A stretch of 16,866 nt of DNA, taken from Chrysochromulina parva (taxonomy: Eukaryota > Haptophyta > Prymnesiales > Chrysochromulinaceae). The position numbers and the translations under genes are program-made. Of the stretch, positions 1 to 7,889 are shown piece by piece. Positions within the stretch are counted from its first letter, which is position 1. The number at the start of each line of letters is the position of its first letter. A model generated the notes under the pieces. That model ran no database searches. It worked only from the letters and a program-made list of their open reading frames with translations, and was not told where the DNA came from. The stretch spans positions 1 to 16,866 of the forward strand of contig PJAB01001143.1 of NCBI GenBank assembly GCA_002887195.1. The letters run 5' to 3'.

Positions 1-695
1 GCGGCTTGCGATGCCCCACCAATAGGACAAAGCCGCAGTGCGGAGCGGGAAAAGGGGGGGTCGCTACTACGCACCTGCTCAACTGAGCTGTCGAACTGCT
101 CATCCTTGGACCTCTCTGATTCAGAGTAAGGTCCATACAATCTGTCCATCATACTCAAAAGGAAGCCAACCGGGTCCTCGACAGAGCAGAGAAGGTCCTC
201 AGTGGAGTCACTGCCACGATTGCTGCCATCACCTACAAGGCTATCCGTGCCGAAGCACAACCCTCTCAGATCAGGCAGCTTTCCATTGTCAGCTGACAGA
301 TCACACGAGTCAAAGCGTGGGTGTCCTTCAAGACGACGCAGGTCATCCAAACTGAAGACCTCATCGACCTCGAGCGCGGCCACGACTTGATCGGCACAGC
401 GTGGAAGCTCTGCAACCTGGTGCAGGTGCAGCCACTCGCGCTGGAGCGAGCCATTGAAAGACATCTTGTCCAGGATGATGCCGGGCGGTGCGAGCGCCAG
501 CATGAGCACCAGCACCGCCCCACCAGGAGCTGATAACGACGACAAAATGGCGACGGCGACGGTGAAGCGCAAGGCCACCGACGCCACGAAAAACGTACCG
601 ATAAAACCGAATACCGGTAAAAAGACACCGGGGGGAGCCGGGACACACACCGGTACCGGTACGACCTTGTGTGTGAATTTAAAACAGGTCCACAT
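1..695 (-). CDS. Incomplete gene at left edge: putative membrane-anchored protein of unknown function
   Basis: A minus-strand frame stays open from beyond position 953 to the left edge, with no stop codon in it. I place the start at the ATG at 693-695 (Met-Trp-Thr-Cys-Phe); other in-frame ATGs are at 951-953 and 462-464. From the 695 start, two hydrophobic segments follow at about residues 23-51 and 56-73 (the second reads AVLVLMLALAPPGIIL). A hydrophilic region rich in Asp, Ser and Glu comes next. A good splice donor (CAG then gtgcgtag) lies at 74, so the first exon may end at 75 and positions 1-74 may be intron. No family was recognised. Two membrane helices are inferred from hydrophobicity alone. 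The region downstream of 464 uses more A/T-ending codons than its neighbours. If the two hydrophobic segments are an accident of composition, the gene would start at 464 and be soluble. Confidence 0.45.
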   Translation of the reverse strand, partial: MWTCFKFTHKVVPVPVCVPAPPGVFLPVFGFIGTFFVASVALRFTVAVAILSSLSAPGGAVLVLMLALAPPGIILDKMSFNGSLQREWLHLHQVAELPRCADQVVAALEVDEVFSLDDLRRLEGHPRFDSCDLSADNGKLPDLRGLCFGTDSLVGDGSNRGSDSTEDLLCSVEDPVGFLLSMMDRLYGPYSESERSKDEQFDSSVEQVRSSDPPFSRSALRLCPIGGASQA

Positions 696-782
696 AGTAC
701 AGCGGCGCTCATGTGCAAGGGAGTGTTTGAACGTTAAAGGAAGGGTCCGATTTCCGAAACGAACGCGACGTCGTTCCTGCAG

Positions 783-804
783 GGATTCGGGCCGGCCCGA
801 ATCC
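783..804. repeat. Perfect 22-bp palindrome
   Basis: The arm ggattcgggcc is followed at once by its exact reverse complement ggcccgaatcc, with no spacer. It sits about 90 bp upstream of the proposed start of the left-edge gene and is followed on the plus strand by long T tracts (811-829 and 878-907). It could be a cruciform, a dimeric protein-binding site or a chance GC-rich palindrome. No function is assigned. Confidence 0.8.
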
Positions 805-953
805 GCAGAATTTTTTTTTAATTTTTTTAGAAACGTGGTACCCTGCAACGAGACGCGCAGACGCCGAGGTCGTGTGTTTTTAGAGTTTTTGAGTTTTTTT
901 AGTTTTTTGGGGGAGGTAGAAAAACACCGCCAGTTTTTTCGTGTGTTTTCCAT

Positions 954-1300
954 GGGAGTTGGTTTCGGGCAGGGGAGTGTTCCTTTAACACGACAGACGC
1001 GACAACCGGTGCTACGGCACTGTGGTGTTGCAGCTTGTTGGTTTTGGTACTTTTGGAATGTTGTGAAGTCTGTGTGATCCGTGTGCCCGCTTGACGCTTG
1101 TGCCCTATTGCTTACACTATGTCTCGAATGTCATGTCTCATGACACGAGTTTCGCTCAAACAAGTTTCCCTATAGCCAGGATTGCCTACCGGTACCCTCC
1201 GACGCCCATTTCCATTTTCCAAGCAACCAAGCTTGCCCGCTCCGCTGCCCCTCCACCCCCGCGCTGATGAGATTGAGAAGGCGATGAGAAGAGAAGAGGG
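954..1300. other. Intergenic stretch between two minus-strand genes
   Basis: This holds the end region of gene B and sequence upstream of gene A. I see no conserved protein, RNA gene or clear repeat. The T-rich, G-rich block at 860-910 just to its left is of low complexity. Confidence 0.5.
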
Positions 1301-1652
1301 TCAAGGGGGGTTGTTCTGAGACTGCATCACTTCCCATCTCGACGTGAGGCGCCTCCCTCCACTCAAACGGCGGAGCAGCTTGGAGAAACGCGCGAACACG
1401 TCGGCCTTTCTCACAACGGCCTCCGCCGCCGCCGCGTCGGCGCCAAGCCCATCCGTGTCGGGCGCAATCCACATGCCAGTGAGCTCACCGCCCTGCGCGC
1501 GGTAGAGCACCACGAGGGCCTGCGTGCGTGGCGGGTTGCAGCCGAGAGAGCCGTCGAGGGGACCACGCGGCGTGACGAGGGAGACGTGCTCCTCAAATGC
1601 AAGGCAATACGAGTTGCCGTCGCCCTGATCCTCTTGATCGTCCTCGTCGTCC

Positions 1653-1691
<39 letters not shown>

Positions 1692-2617
1692 CCGTCGCTC
1701 GCCTCTTCAAACACAAAGCGCTTCATGACACGCCCGAGCAACCCTGCACCCGACTCTCGGAAGACCGTACCATACCGCTTGCGCAGGGCCTCAAAATCCT
1801 TGAGCACCACCTGCCGAGCGTCGTCACGTGCGCCTCAGAAGCACTCGCATGCACTCAAAAGGCACTCAGAGGCTCTCAGAACTACCTGCCCGTCGAGCGT
1901 CCTCACGAGCGCCTCTTCACCGAAGCACGCAAGGAATTTTCGAATCTTTCGCTCGAGAGCCGGCACGCGCAGGTCGTTGCCGTAGGGGTCGAGCTGCGGC
2001 AGGTTGGAGACGGGCATATTGTACACGCGCATCGCGCGCTCGAGCAGCGTCGCGGCGCTCGCATTCAGGTCGTCGTTCTCCTCGTCGTCACTCGCCTCGC
2101 GAGCCCGTGCGAGCGCCGCGCTCGCCGCCTCGGCGCCGGCGCGTGCCTCGCTCACGGAGAGTGCGCCGCCGTACGAGCCACTACCGCTGCTGCTTCCGCC
2201 TCCTCCACGCTTGATCTTCGAGCTACGGTCGTACGCACGCGACGGCGCGTGCTCCTTGCCCGATGCCAACTGCTCTTCGGCCACATCCGCCGCAATCGAG
2301 TCGACGGCGGCGGCCCGGTCAGCTGATGCCACGTTCACATTCTGCATCCAAACGTTGCCGCGCTTCATATCCTTGCCATTCATATAGGCCTCGTACTGGA
2401 TGTCCTCCTGGCTGCGTGCCGCCAGCCGCGCAGCTTCGCGGGCCTCTTCTGCAGCGGAGACGACTTCCTTAGCCTCTTCGGTCGCTGCTTTGGCCTTCTC
2501 GGGCAGGGCTTCGCCCGGGCGGACCGTGACGAGGTTGCCCTGCGCATCTCGCACGAAAAGTGCCTTGCCGGTCTCGTTGCGCGCCACGGCAGGCGCGTCG
2601 TAGAGCGAGCGCTTCAT
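1301..2617 (-). CDS. Unknown protein with Ala/Glu helix, Gly/Ser linker and acidic run (two exons)
   Basis: Exon 1 runs from 2617 to 1886 (244 codons) and exon 2 from 1810 to 1301 (169 codons plus TGA), giving 413 residues. The 75-nt intron 1811-1885 starts gtagtt and ends ggcag. It is phase 0 and contains an in-frame TGA, so it must be removed; the junction reads LDGQ-VVLKDFEALRKRYG. Residues about 40-72 are an Ala/Glu/Lys-rich likely helix or coiled coil. Residues about 138-150 are a Gly/Ser linker, and a hydrophilic region with acidic patches follows. Residues 201-260 look like a folded core. In exon 2 a long Asp/Glu run is encoded by repeated GAC/GAG codons. The C-terminal portion (about residues 325-400) contains LVVLYRAQGGELTGMWIAP. 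I do not recognise the family. The ATG start is supported by the position of the divergent neighbour. Charge pattern suggests a nuclear or chaperone-type protein, which is speculation. Confidence 0.72.
1640..1690 (+). repeat. GTCCTC/GTC tandem repeat encoding the acidic run of gene B
   Basis: An imperfect repeat of tcctcg and gtc units on the plus strand. Read on the minus strand it is GAC/GAG codons in exon 2 of gene B. On the plus strand it translates as a Leu/Val run that imitates a membrane helix, but it is only the antisense of the Asp/Glu codons. Length variation between strains would be expected. Confidence 0.85.
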
Positions 2618-2833
2618 TTGTTCTCTCTTCACGAAATGTTTCTTCGTGGACTCTTCGTTCTGTGAACGCGTACCACATCCATTTTCAGCAATCAGATTGA
2701 ATGCGTACCGCGCGAGCGCCCACGGCGGCGCATCTTTGAAAAAAGATACCTGGAAGAATCCGCAGATGGGCGCACAGCTCCCTGCCTCGCCGCACGACGT
2801 CGCGGCGTGGCGCCGCCGCGCAATTCGCCAGCC
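2618..2833. promoter_or_regulatory. Shared upstream spacer of divergent genes B and C
   Basis: This 216-bp spacer separates the start codons of gene B (minus) and gene C (plus), so both promoters and 5' leaders must lie here or overlap the genes. No TATA-like box was seen. A small inverted repeat (atcttt / aaagat, 2732-2747) is present. The call rests on geometry, not on a recognised motif. Confidence 0.45.
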
Positions 2834-3664
2834 ATGACGCCCGCCGCTCTCATGTCCGCCGCGCTGCTCGCATACACGCCACCAGCGCCCATGGCACCTG
2901 CAACCGTGCGGCGTTCGATGCCGGCATTGATGAATGCCAACGCTGATATCCTCCAGACGCTGAGGCAGCTCGAGGAGGATGTTGCCGCAGCCGCAGCCAG
3001 CGAAAAAGAGGAGCGGCTGCGCGCCGATAAAGCACGCACGGTGCAGCAGACGAAGGTCAGCGCCTTTGGTGCGCGACTCGACGACGATGTCGCCGGTGAC
3101 AACCTGCCGGTTGGCCAACAGAACAGGAGGATGGAGGAATATGAGAAGATGTTCGATCGGGGTAACGAGCTGATGCTGCGCGGCGAGTATAAGGCGGCGG
3201 TCAAGGCATTCACGCAGGCCACGGTCAATGCGCCAGGCGGGATGGCCGGGCGAAAGGGCGGCCAGTACGCCATCTACCTCGCGCAGGCATTGCAGGCAGC
3301 GGACCGGAAGCCAGAGGCAGTGAAGCTGCTGAAGAAGTGTGAGGCGCACCCGGACGGGGACGTGCGGAAGATCGCTGATTCGGTGCTGTACGTCATGCAG
3401 GCACCCGAGCTCAAGCTCGGCGCCGAAAACTTCGTCACCATCCCCTCGCTGCAGGAGGTGGATAGTTGGGGCGCGCGACGCACGCTGCAAAAGAAGGAGG
3501 ATCCGCCACCAGAGAAGTACTCACTCGAGTGGTACGTGCTCGAGGCGGAGAAGAAGAAGCAGTCGCGGCGCGCGGAGGAGCAGGATACCTCGGCCACCGT
3601 GCCCGCTCTCATCGCGGGCGGCGCCCTCGTCTGCGTCGCGCTGGCAGCCTCGCTCAGCGGCTGA
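2834..3664 (+). CDS. TPR-like protein, probably plastid, with C-terminal membrane segment
   Basis: A single exon of 276 residues. I chose the ATG at 2834 (gccATGa context) because it opens a signal-like stretch, MTPAALMSAALLAYTPPAP, followed by an Arg/Ser/Ala-rich stretch. This resembles bipartite targeting to a complex plastid; an in-frame ATG at 2807 is the alternative. Residues about 36-66 form an acidic helical segment. Residues about 101-133 (KMFDRGNELMLRGEYKAAVKAF) match a TPR helix pair, and about 139-172 (AIYLAQALQAADRKPEAVKLLKKCE) a second. The conserved-looking tail DPPPEKYSLEWYVLEAEKKK precedes a hydrophobic segment at about 255-273 and a very short end. The arrangement recalls plant chloroplast TPR proteins annotated as a lumen common family, but that link comes from memory of the family. 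TPR units imply a scaffold or assembly role. It is head-to-head with gene B. Confidence 0.82.
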   Translation: MTPAALMSAALLAYTPPAPMAPATVRRSMPALMNANADILQTLRQLEEDVAAAAASEKEERLRADKARTVQQTKVSAFGARLDDDVAGDNLPVGQQNRRMEEYEKMFDRGNELMLRGEYKAAVKAFTQATVNAPGGMAGRKGGQYAIYLAQALQAADRKPEAVKLLKKCEAHPDGDVRKIADSVLYVMQAPELKLGAENFVTIPSLQEVDSWGARRTLQKKEDPPPEKYSLEWYVLEAEKKKQSRRAEEQDTSATVPALIAGGALVCVALAASLSG

Positions 3665-4084
3665 GAGCCGTGAGTCCGCAGTGAAGTTATCTAGCGGTAT
3701 CATCTCGGCTCTTAGCGCGCACAATACCTGTAAAGCGTAGATATTCATGAGGGCGTTCTTCTAGCGTACATCGGCTCGCGCACGCACACGAACACTGCGG
3801 TTAACACTGTGCGGCCCGGGGGTGCGAGGCGCCCCCCCGGTGTTCCCCCGGTGCACCCGGGGACCTTCAACTGGAACACGTGAGCTGCAATATAGGGAAT
3901 GTACACTGCTGTCACACTCTCCGAAACATTTAGATATGAATGCTCGATAAGAATGCTTCGTCGCCCCCCATCGTCAGAACTCCTCATGATGCCATGTGGC
4001 AGCCAGGCGACGCCTCTCTCTCGCTCTGGGGGGCGTGTGCCCTCCCACATCTCACCTCGACGGCGCTCTCTCGGCCATCGCGCG
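3665..4084. other. Tail-to-tail spacer with GC-rich imperfect hairpin
   Basis: This 420-bp region lies between the stop codons of genes C (plus) and D (minus) and should carry both 3' ends. Positions 3815-3862 hold an imperfect inverted repeat (cccgggggtgc against gcacccgggg) around a C-rich loop. I found no protein or RNA gene that I can support. Confidence 0.5.
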
Positions 4085-4657
4085 TCAGATGAGGCCCTCA
4101 GCGCCGACGCCACCATTGTGGCGGCGACGCGCAGGCGACAAGACCCGCATCCCGTTGTGCACAGGGTTGCCGTCGAGTGCGTGCGCAGAGACAAAGCGCG
4201 CGTCCCAGCCCGTTGAGGGGCGGCGCGAGCGCGTCGACGCGGGCGGATTCTGGTAGACGGTCCAGCGCTCGCGCGTGTGATCGAACGTGCCGGGCGCCTT
4301 GGCCACCCAGAATGGGTGCGCCTCCAGATTCACATTCAGTTTGTCAAAGCGTCCATACTGCGACCATGCAGGCTGGAAGGGAGTATTCAAAGACGAGCGA
4401 GCGTTCCAGAGCATCCGGCGGCTGTGCAACGACTCGTTATCAAGCTCGGACATGTACGAGGTGACGCTCACCGCGGTGCCGAGGCGCTGCCCCGTCTCTG
4501 GGTCGATGGACAGGAATGAGCCTCCCCACTCGCTGCGGGGAGACGTCTCCGCACGTGAGGCTGGACGTGAAGTTGGACTCCGCGTCGAGGCGCGAGACAC
4601 TGAGCTGCGCGGGGGCGAGAGCGCCTGCTGCTTATACTGCGGGCTAAAGGGCTTCAT
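4085..4657 (-). CDS. Unknown basic protein with Trp/Tyr-rich central segment
   Basis: A single exon of 190 residues starting at the ATG at 4655-4657. The frame is open further upstream, but the start at MKPFSPQYKQQALSPPRS fits the 163-bp spacer to the divergent ABC1K gene. The first 45 residues are Ser/Arg/Pro-rich and probably disordered. The middle holds SFLSIDPETGQRLGTAVSVTSY, then spaced aromatic residues in PFQPAWSQYGRFDKLN, AHPFWVAKAPGTFDHTRERW and TVYQNPPAST. The C-terminus is basic (SPARRRH). There are no membrane segments. The short aromatic Pro-containing repeats recall flagellar microtubule-associated proteins, but this is only an impression. No function is assigned. Confidence 0.62.
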   Translation of the reverse strand: MKPFSPQYKQQALSPPRSSVSRASTRSPTSRPASRAETSPRSEWGGSFLSIDPETGQRLGTAVSVTSYMSELDNESLHSRRMLWNARSSLNTPFQPAWSQYGRFDKLNVNLEAHPFWVAKAPGTFDHTRERWTVYQNPPASTRSRRPSTGWDARFVSAHALDGNPVHNGMRVLSPARRRHNGGVGAEGLI

Positions 4658-4820
4658 GGCGAAACAACTCCGATGGCCCAAAGTTCGTTCTATTTTAGGC
4701 ACATGATTCACAATACATGTAATGGAAACAGGAACCCTCCTTTCTAAGTCGGTTTGCACGAAACCATCTCGCGTCGGTTCCGCGGCGCGTGCGGGTGTTT
4801 TCCGTGAAAGAATCTTCGCA
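4658..4820. promoter_or_regulatory. Shared upstream spacer of divergent genes D and E
   Basis: Only 163 bp separate the chosen start codons of gene D (minus) and the ABC1K gene (plus). It contains an AT-richer patch (4690-4730) with a short inverted repeat acatg / catgt. The call is inferred from geometry; no known box was identified. Confidence 0.45.
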
Positions 4821-6893
4821 ATGGCGACCTTTTTTGTCAGTCTCGTCAGCCTTTGTGCGACGGCGGCTACGATCCGGCCGTACCCGACGGGTGCGTACGA
4901 TGCGGTGGCCGCTCGCGCCTTTTTTGCCCGCCAGCCCCTGCGCGTGGCGTCGCGCGCTGTCGAGATTAGCTTGCGCGGCGCCAGTTTCGGCATCGCGCTC
5001 CTCGGCGACAAGCTGTCGGGCGAGAGCTTCGAGGGTGGAGACCGCGCCCTCGAACGTGGCCGGCAACTCACCAAGCTACTCACAGATCTTGGCCCGGCGT
5101 TCATCAAGCTCGGGCAGTCGGCCAGCGTGCGCGCCGACCTGCTCCCACCGCCGTTTGTGATCGCGCTCACGTCGCTGCAGGAGGACGTGCCCCCCTTCTC
5201 GTCCGTCGAGGCGCTTCAGATCCTGGAGCAGGAGCTGGGTGCGGAGGCTCGGAGGCTCACAGGGCTCAGCCGCGAGCCCATCGCCGCCGCGTCCCTTGGC
5301 CAGGTGTACCGCGCCACATACGAGGGCGCTCCCGTCGCCGTCAAGGTGCAGCGGCCAGCCATCGAAGAGCGAGTTGCACTCGATATGCATCTGGTGCGCG
5401 AGTACGTGGCGCCGCTGGCTCGGCTGCTCGGCGCGCCCGGCGACCTGCAGGGCATCGCGGACGCGTGGGGAGCTGGGCTGGTCGATGAGCTCGACTACAG
5501 CAAGGAAGCGAGCAACGCGATGCGGTTCAATGAGGACGTGGCGCGTGGGCCACTCGCGGGCAGCGTCTTCGCACCAAATGTGATCGGGTCGGTCTCGACG
5601 CGGCGCGTGCTCACCACCGAATGGGTTGAGGGCGAGCGGCTGGACCGCGTCGCCTCGGGGGCCCGCGATTCAACTCGAATGGTGAGCTTGGCCATGGCCA
5701 GTTACATGACGATGATGTTGGATCACGGCACCTTGCACTGCGACCCGCACCCGGGCAATCTGCTGCGCACGCCCGACGGCCGTCTGTGCATCCTGGACTG
5801 GGGGCTGACTACGGCGCTTGATGATGACCTGCAGTACACGCTCATCGAGCATGTGGCACACCTCACCTCGCGTGAGTATGACAAAGTTCCGAACGATCTG
5901 GTGCGCCTCGGCTTCGTGCCCGAGGGCGGCGAGGCGGCGGTTGAGGAGGCGGGCGTGGTGGACCTGCTCACGCGCGCGTACTCGAAGCGCTCCGAGGGCG
6001 GCGGCTTTGCCAATTTCGACGTGCCCGGGCTGCTAGCTGAGGTACAGCAGCTCTCGGCAGACGCAGGCAGTGCGATCTTCCAAATCCCCCCGTATTTCGC
6101 TTACATCGCCAAGGCCTTCGCCACCCTCGAGGGCATCGGCCTCAAGGCGGACGCGCGCTACTCGATCATCAACGAGACCCTGCCATACATCTCACAGCGC
6201 ATCCTGAATGACCCGTCCCCACGGACTGCGGGCGCTCTGGCCACCTTTGTCTTTGGAGCGTCCAAGGACGACCCGGCGCGCGTCCTTGATGCCGACCGTG
6301 TGAGATCACTCTTGGATGGGGCCAAGAGGTATGACGTCACAGCGGCAACCGTGAGCTCGGGCGCCGAGATTGAGCCGGGCACCGAGAGTTTACCTGCAGA
6401 GGTGGCGGCGGCCGAGCGTGCAGCGGACGCGCTCCTCGCTGTGCTCAAGGAGGATACTCCCGCCTCCCGCCTGATCACCGAGCAGCTCATCCTCGTCCTC
6501 GGCGCCGCCAGTCGCGACGCTTGGGCAGGGCTACGTGCGCAGAGTGGCGCGATGCCCGCCGTCGCCGGCCAGCGCTCGCGCCTCGGCGCTCTGGTCGACC
6601 CTCTTGGTATCTTCCGTGGTTCTGCGCTCGTCACCAACGACGCGCGGGACAAGGCCGCGCTCGAGGCGGCGCGGCGGCTCGCGGCATTGGCGCCCGAGCT
6701 ACTGGGTGCCGTTGCGGATGAGGGCGGCGGTGCGAGCGGCGTGACGCCGCCGGATCAGCAGCTGCTCGCGACGGCGCTCTTGCGGAAGGCGTGGCAGCGG
6801 CGCGAGGACCTGCAGCAGGTGTTCTTAAGGCTTGCGCTCGAGGCGACCGATCAGACGGTGGCGCGGCTGATGGCTGGCAGGGCGAGATGGTGA
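4821..6893 (+). CDS. ABC1K: ABC1K (UbiB/ADCK-type) atypical kinase, probably plastid
   Basis: A single exon of 690 residues. The start at 4821 (gcaATGg) was chosen over an in-frame ATG at 4722 because it opens a signal-peptide-like stretch, MATFFVSLVSLCATAATIRP, followed by an Ala/Arg-rich presumed transit region. Family motifs are in order: KLGQ at residues 96-99 within AFIKLGQSASVRADLLP; the Ala-rich loop AAASLGQVYRA near 155-165; the nucleotide-binding Lys in VAVKVQRP (about 175); YSKEASNAMRFNED (Glu about 229); the catalytic HCDPHPGN (Asp 308, Asn 313); and the metal-binding Asp in LDWG (326). Trp stands where most kinases have Phe in DFG. A C-terminal extension of over 300 residues is mostly Ala-rich helix. 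Plastid family members act in prenylquinone metabolism, plastoglobules and stress response; the exact substrate cannot be told from sequence. Confidence 0.95.
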   Translation: MATFFVSLVSLCATAATIRPYPTGAYDAVAARAFFARQPLRVASRAVEISLRGASFGIALLGDKLSGESFEGGDRALERGRQLTKLLTDLGPAFIKLGQSASVRADLLPPPFVIALTSLQEDVPPFSSVEALQILEQELGAEARRLTGLSREPIAAASLGQVYRATYEGAPVAVKVQRPAIEERVALDMHLVREYVAPLARLLGAPGDLQGIADAWGAGLVDELDYSKEASNAMRFNEDVARGPLAGSVFAPNVIGSVSTRRVLTTEWVEGERLDRVASGARDSTRMVSLAMASYMTMMLDHGTLHCDPHPGNLLRTPDGRLCILDWGLTTALDDDLQYTLIEHVAHLTSREYDKVPNDLVRLGFVPEGGEAAVEEAGVVDLLTRAYSKRSEGGGFANFDVPGLLAEVQQLSADAGSAIFQIPPYFAYIAKAFATLEGIGLKADARYSIINETLPYISQRILNDPSPRTAGALATFVFGASKDDPARVLDADRVRSLLDGAKRYDVTAATVSSGAEIEPGTESLPAEVAAAERAADALLAVLKEDTPASRLITEQLILVLGAASRDAWAGLRAQSGAMPAVAGQRSRLGALVDPLGIFRGSALVTNDARDKAALEAARRLAALAPELLGAVADEGGGASGVTPPDQQLLATALLRKAWQRREDLQQVFLRLALEATDQTVARLMAGRARW

Positions 6894-7338
6894 GCCAGAC
6901 GCAGGTCGCCAGACTGACTTTTCGTTTGTGGGCCGCAGACTGAGTGCACACTACACCGAATATAACACCGAATACGAATGACGTACACCGCTACCCCGCT
7001 ACGTTCCCTTCCGCCGCGCAACGTGTGCGCCCTCGAACGCGAAATTAACTGGAAAACTGTCAGGCCTTTGTCAGGTCTGTTCGGCGAGAAAAACGAAATG
7101 GCTCGCGATCTGTGCGTTCAAGCCCAAGCTAATACGTGCACACTTGCACTAGGCCGCAAGGCCCAGACACCGTGTCTTAAAACCGGGTGCATATGTTCGC
7201 GCGTGCGTGAGAGAGAGACGGCGCTCGGCGCGGCTGAGCTCACGAGAACCGATTTCGCCTCGTTAGCGCGTGAAGCTCCCGTCGGCTGTCTGTCCAACAG
7301 ACCCCGACGGGCATGCACACCGTCGCAAGCTCACCAGC
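6894..7338. other. Tail-to-tail spacer
   Basis: A 445-bp region between the stop codons of the ABC1K gene and the APC15 gene. I see no conserved protein, tRNA or repeat. A plus-strand frame here has no domain and overlaps the APC15 exons. Confidence 0.45.
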
Positions 7339-7889
7339 CTAATATTCAGGCTCCGTTTCACCGCCATCAAACTCCTCCTCTGTCTCGTCGTGCAGCTCAT
7401 CGTCCATCTCCTCCTCGTCGCCCTCCTCGTCCTGCACAGCGCATAGAGGCAGGACGTGGGTGCATGGGCACGTGGGTGCGATAGGGCACCGCTTGAATGG
7501 GTTCGGCCCAACGAGGGGCAGGCGTGGTGGTGCGCTCACCTCATCGTCCGGTTCCTCCTCATCGTCAGCAACAGTGGCATCGTCTGTATGCGCCGCTGGA
7601 TGGGAGCGTCCTTCCCGGCCGACGATTGGAAGATCCGAATCCTGGTTGCGCATCAGCAGCAACTGCGAGCACAAGTGTCCGCGGGGGTGGGCGATCCGCA
7701 CGGAGAGGCAGCATGGGTTTGTGGTTGCCTCACCTTCTGCTCGTAGGCCATCTCGCGGGCGACAAGCTGTGCATCTTCGTCGTGCAGATGCAACTGCGGT
7801 CCACCGAACCAAAGTCCGCCAAACCAAATTGAGTCCGTGGCGCTCGGAAGCGACGGCGGAGGCAAGACCATGCCTGCTGAAAATGACAT
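7339..7889 (-). CDS. APC15: Anaphase-promoting complex subunit 15 homologue (three exons)
   Basis: Exons are 7889-7734, 7662-7540 and 7431-7339, separated by introns 7663-7733 (71 nt, gtgagg...gcag) and 7432-7539 (108 nt, gtgagc...gcag), both phase 0. The joined protein is 123 residues, close to the length of animal APC15 (about 120). The match is in the order of motifs: an N-terminal Leu-Pro-Ser patch and Trp-Phe ([16 protein letters not shown]), a charged helix ([17 protein letters not shown]), the signature [12 protein letters not shown] corresponding to the animal Asp-Asn-Asn-Leu-Val-Pro-Ile-Gly segment, and a long Asp/Glu-rich tail. In the APC/C ubiquitin ligase, APC15 promotes turnover of the mitotic checkpoint complex and so permits anaphase. 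Intron 2 has no in-frame stop, so its retention would insert 36 residues into the acidic tail. The identification is from memory of the family, without a search. Confidence 0.75.

Noticed and set aside
124..533. Plus-strand frame containing a protein-like stretch (EANRVLDRAEKVL)
   Set aside because: It is broken by an in-frame TGA near 292 with no convincing splice sites around it, while the opposite strand is uninterrupted.
454..1077. Plus-strand frame opposite the left-edge gene
   Set aside because: It crosses poly-T tracts, has no ATG at its listed opening, and shows no domain. The minus-strand frame is longer and has hydrophobic segments of helix length.
1586..2326. Plus-strand frame starting with a Leu/Val/Ile-rich run that looks like a membrane helix
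   Set aside because: The hydrophobic run is the antisense of the GAC/GAG acidic repeat of gene B, and the rest is Arg/Ala-rich antisense sequence with no domain.
6978..7484. Plus-strand frame in the tail-to-tail spacer
   Set aside because: No domain; it ends inside the APC15 exons, and its composition looks like translated non-coding GC-rich DNA.
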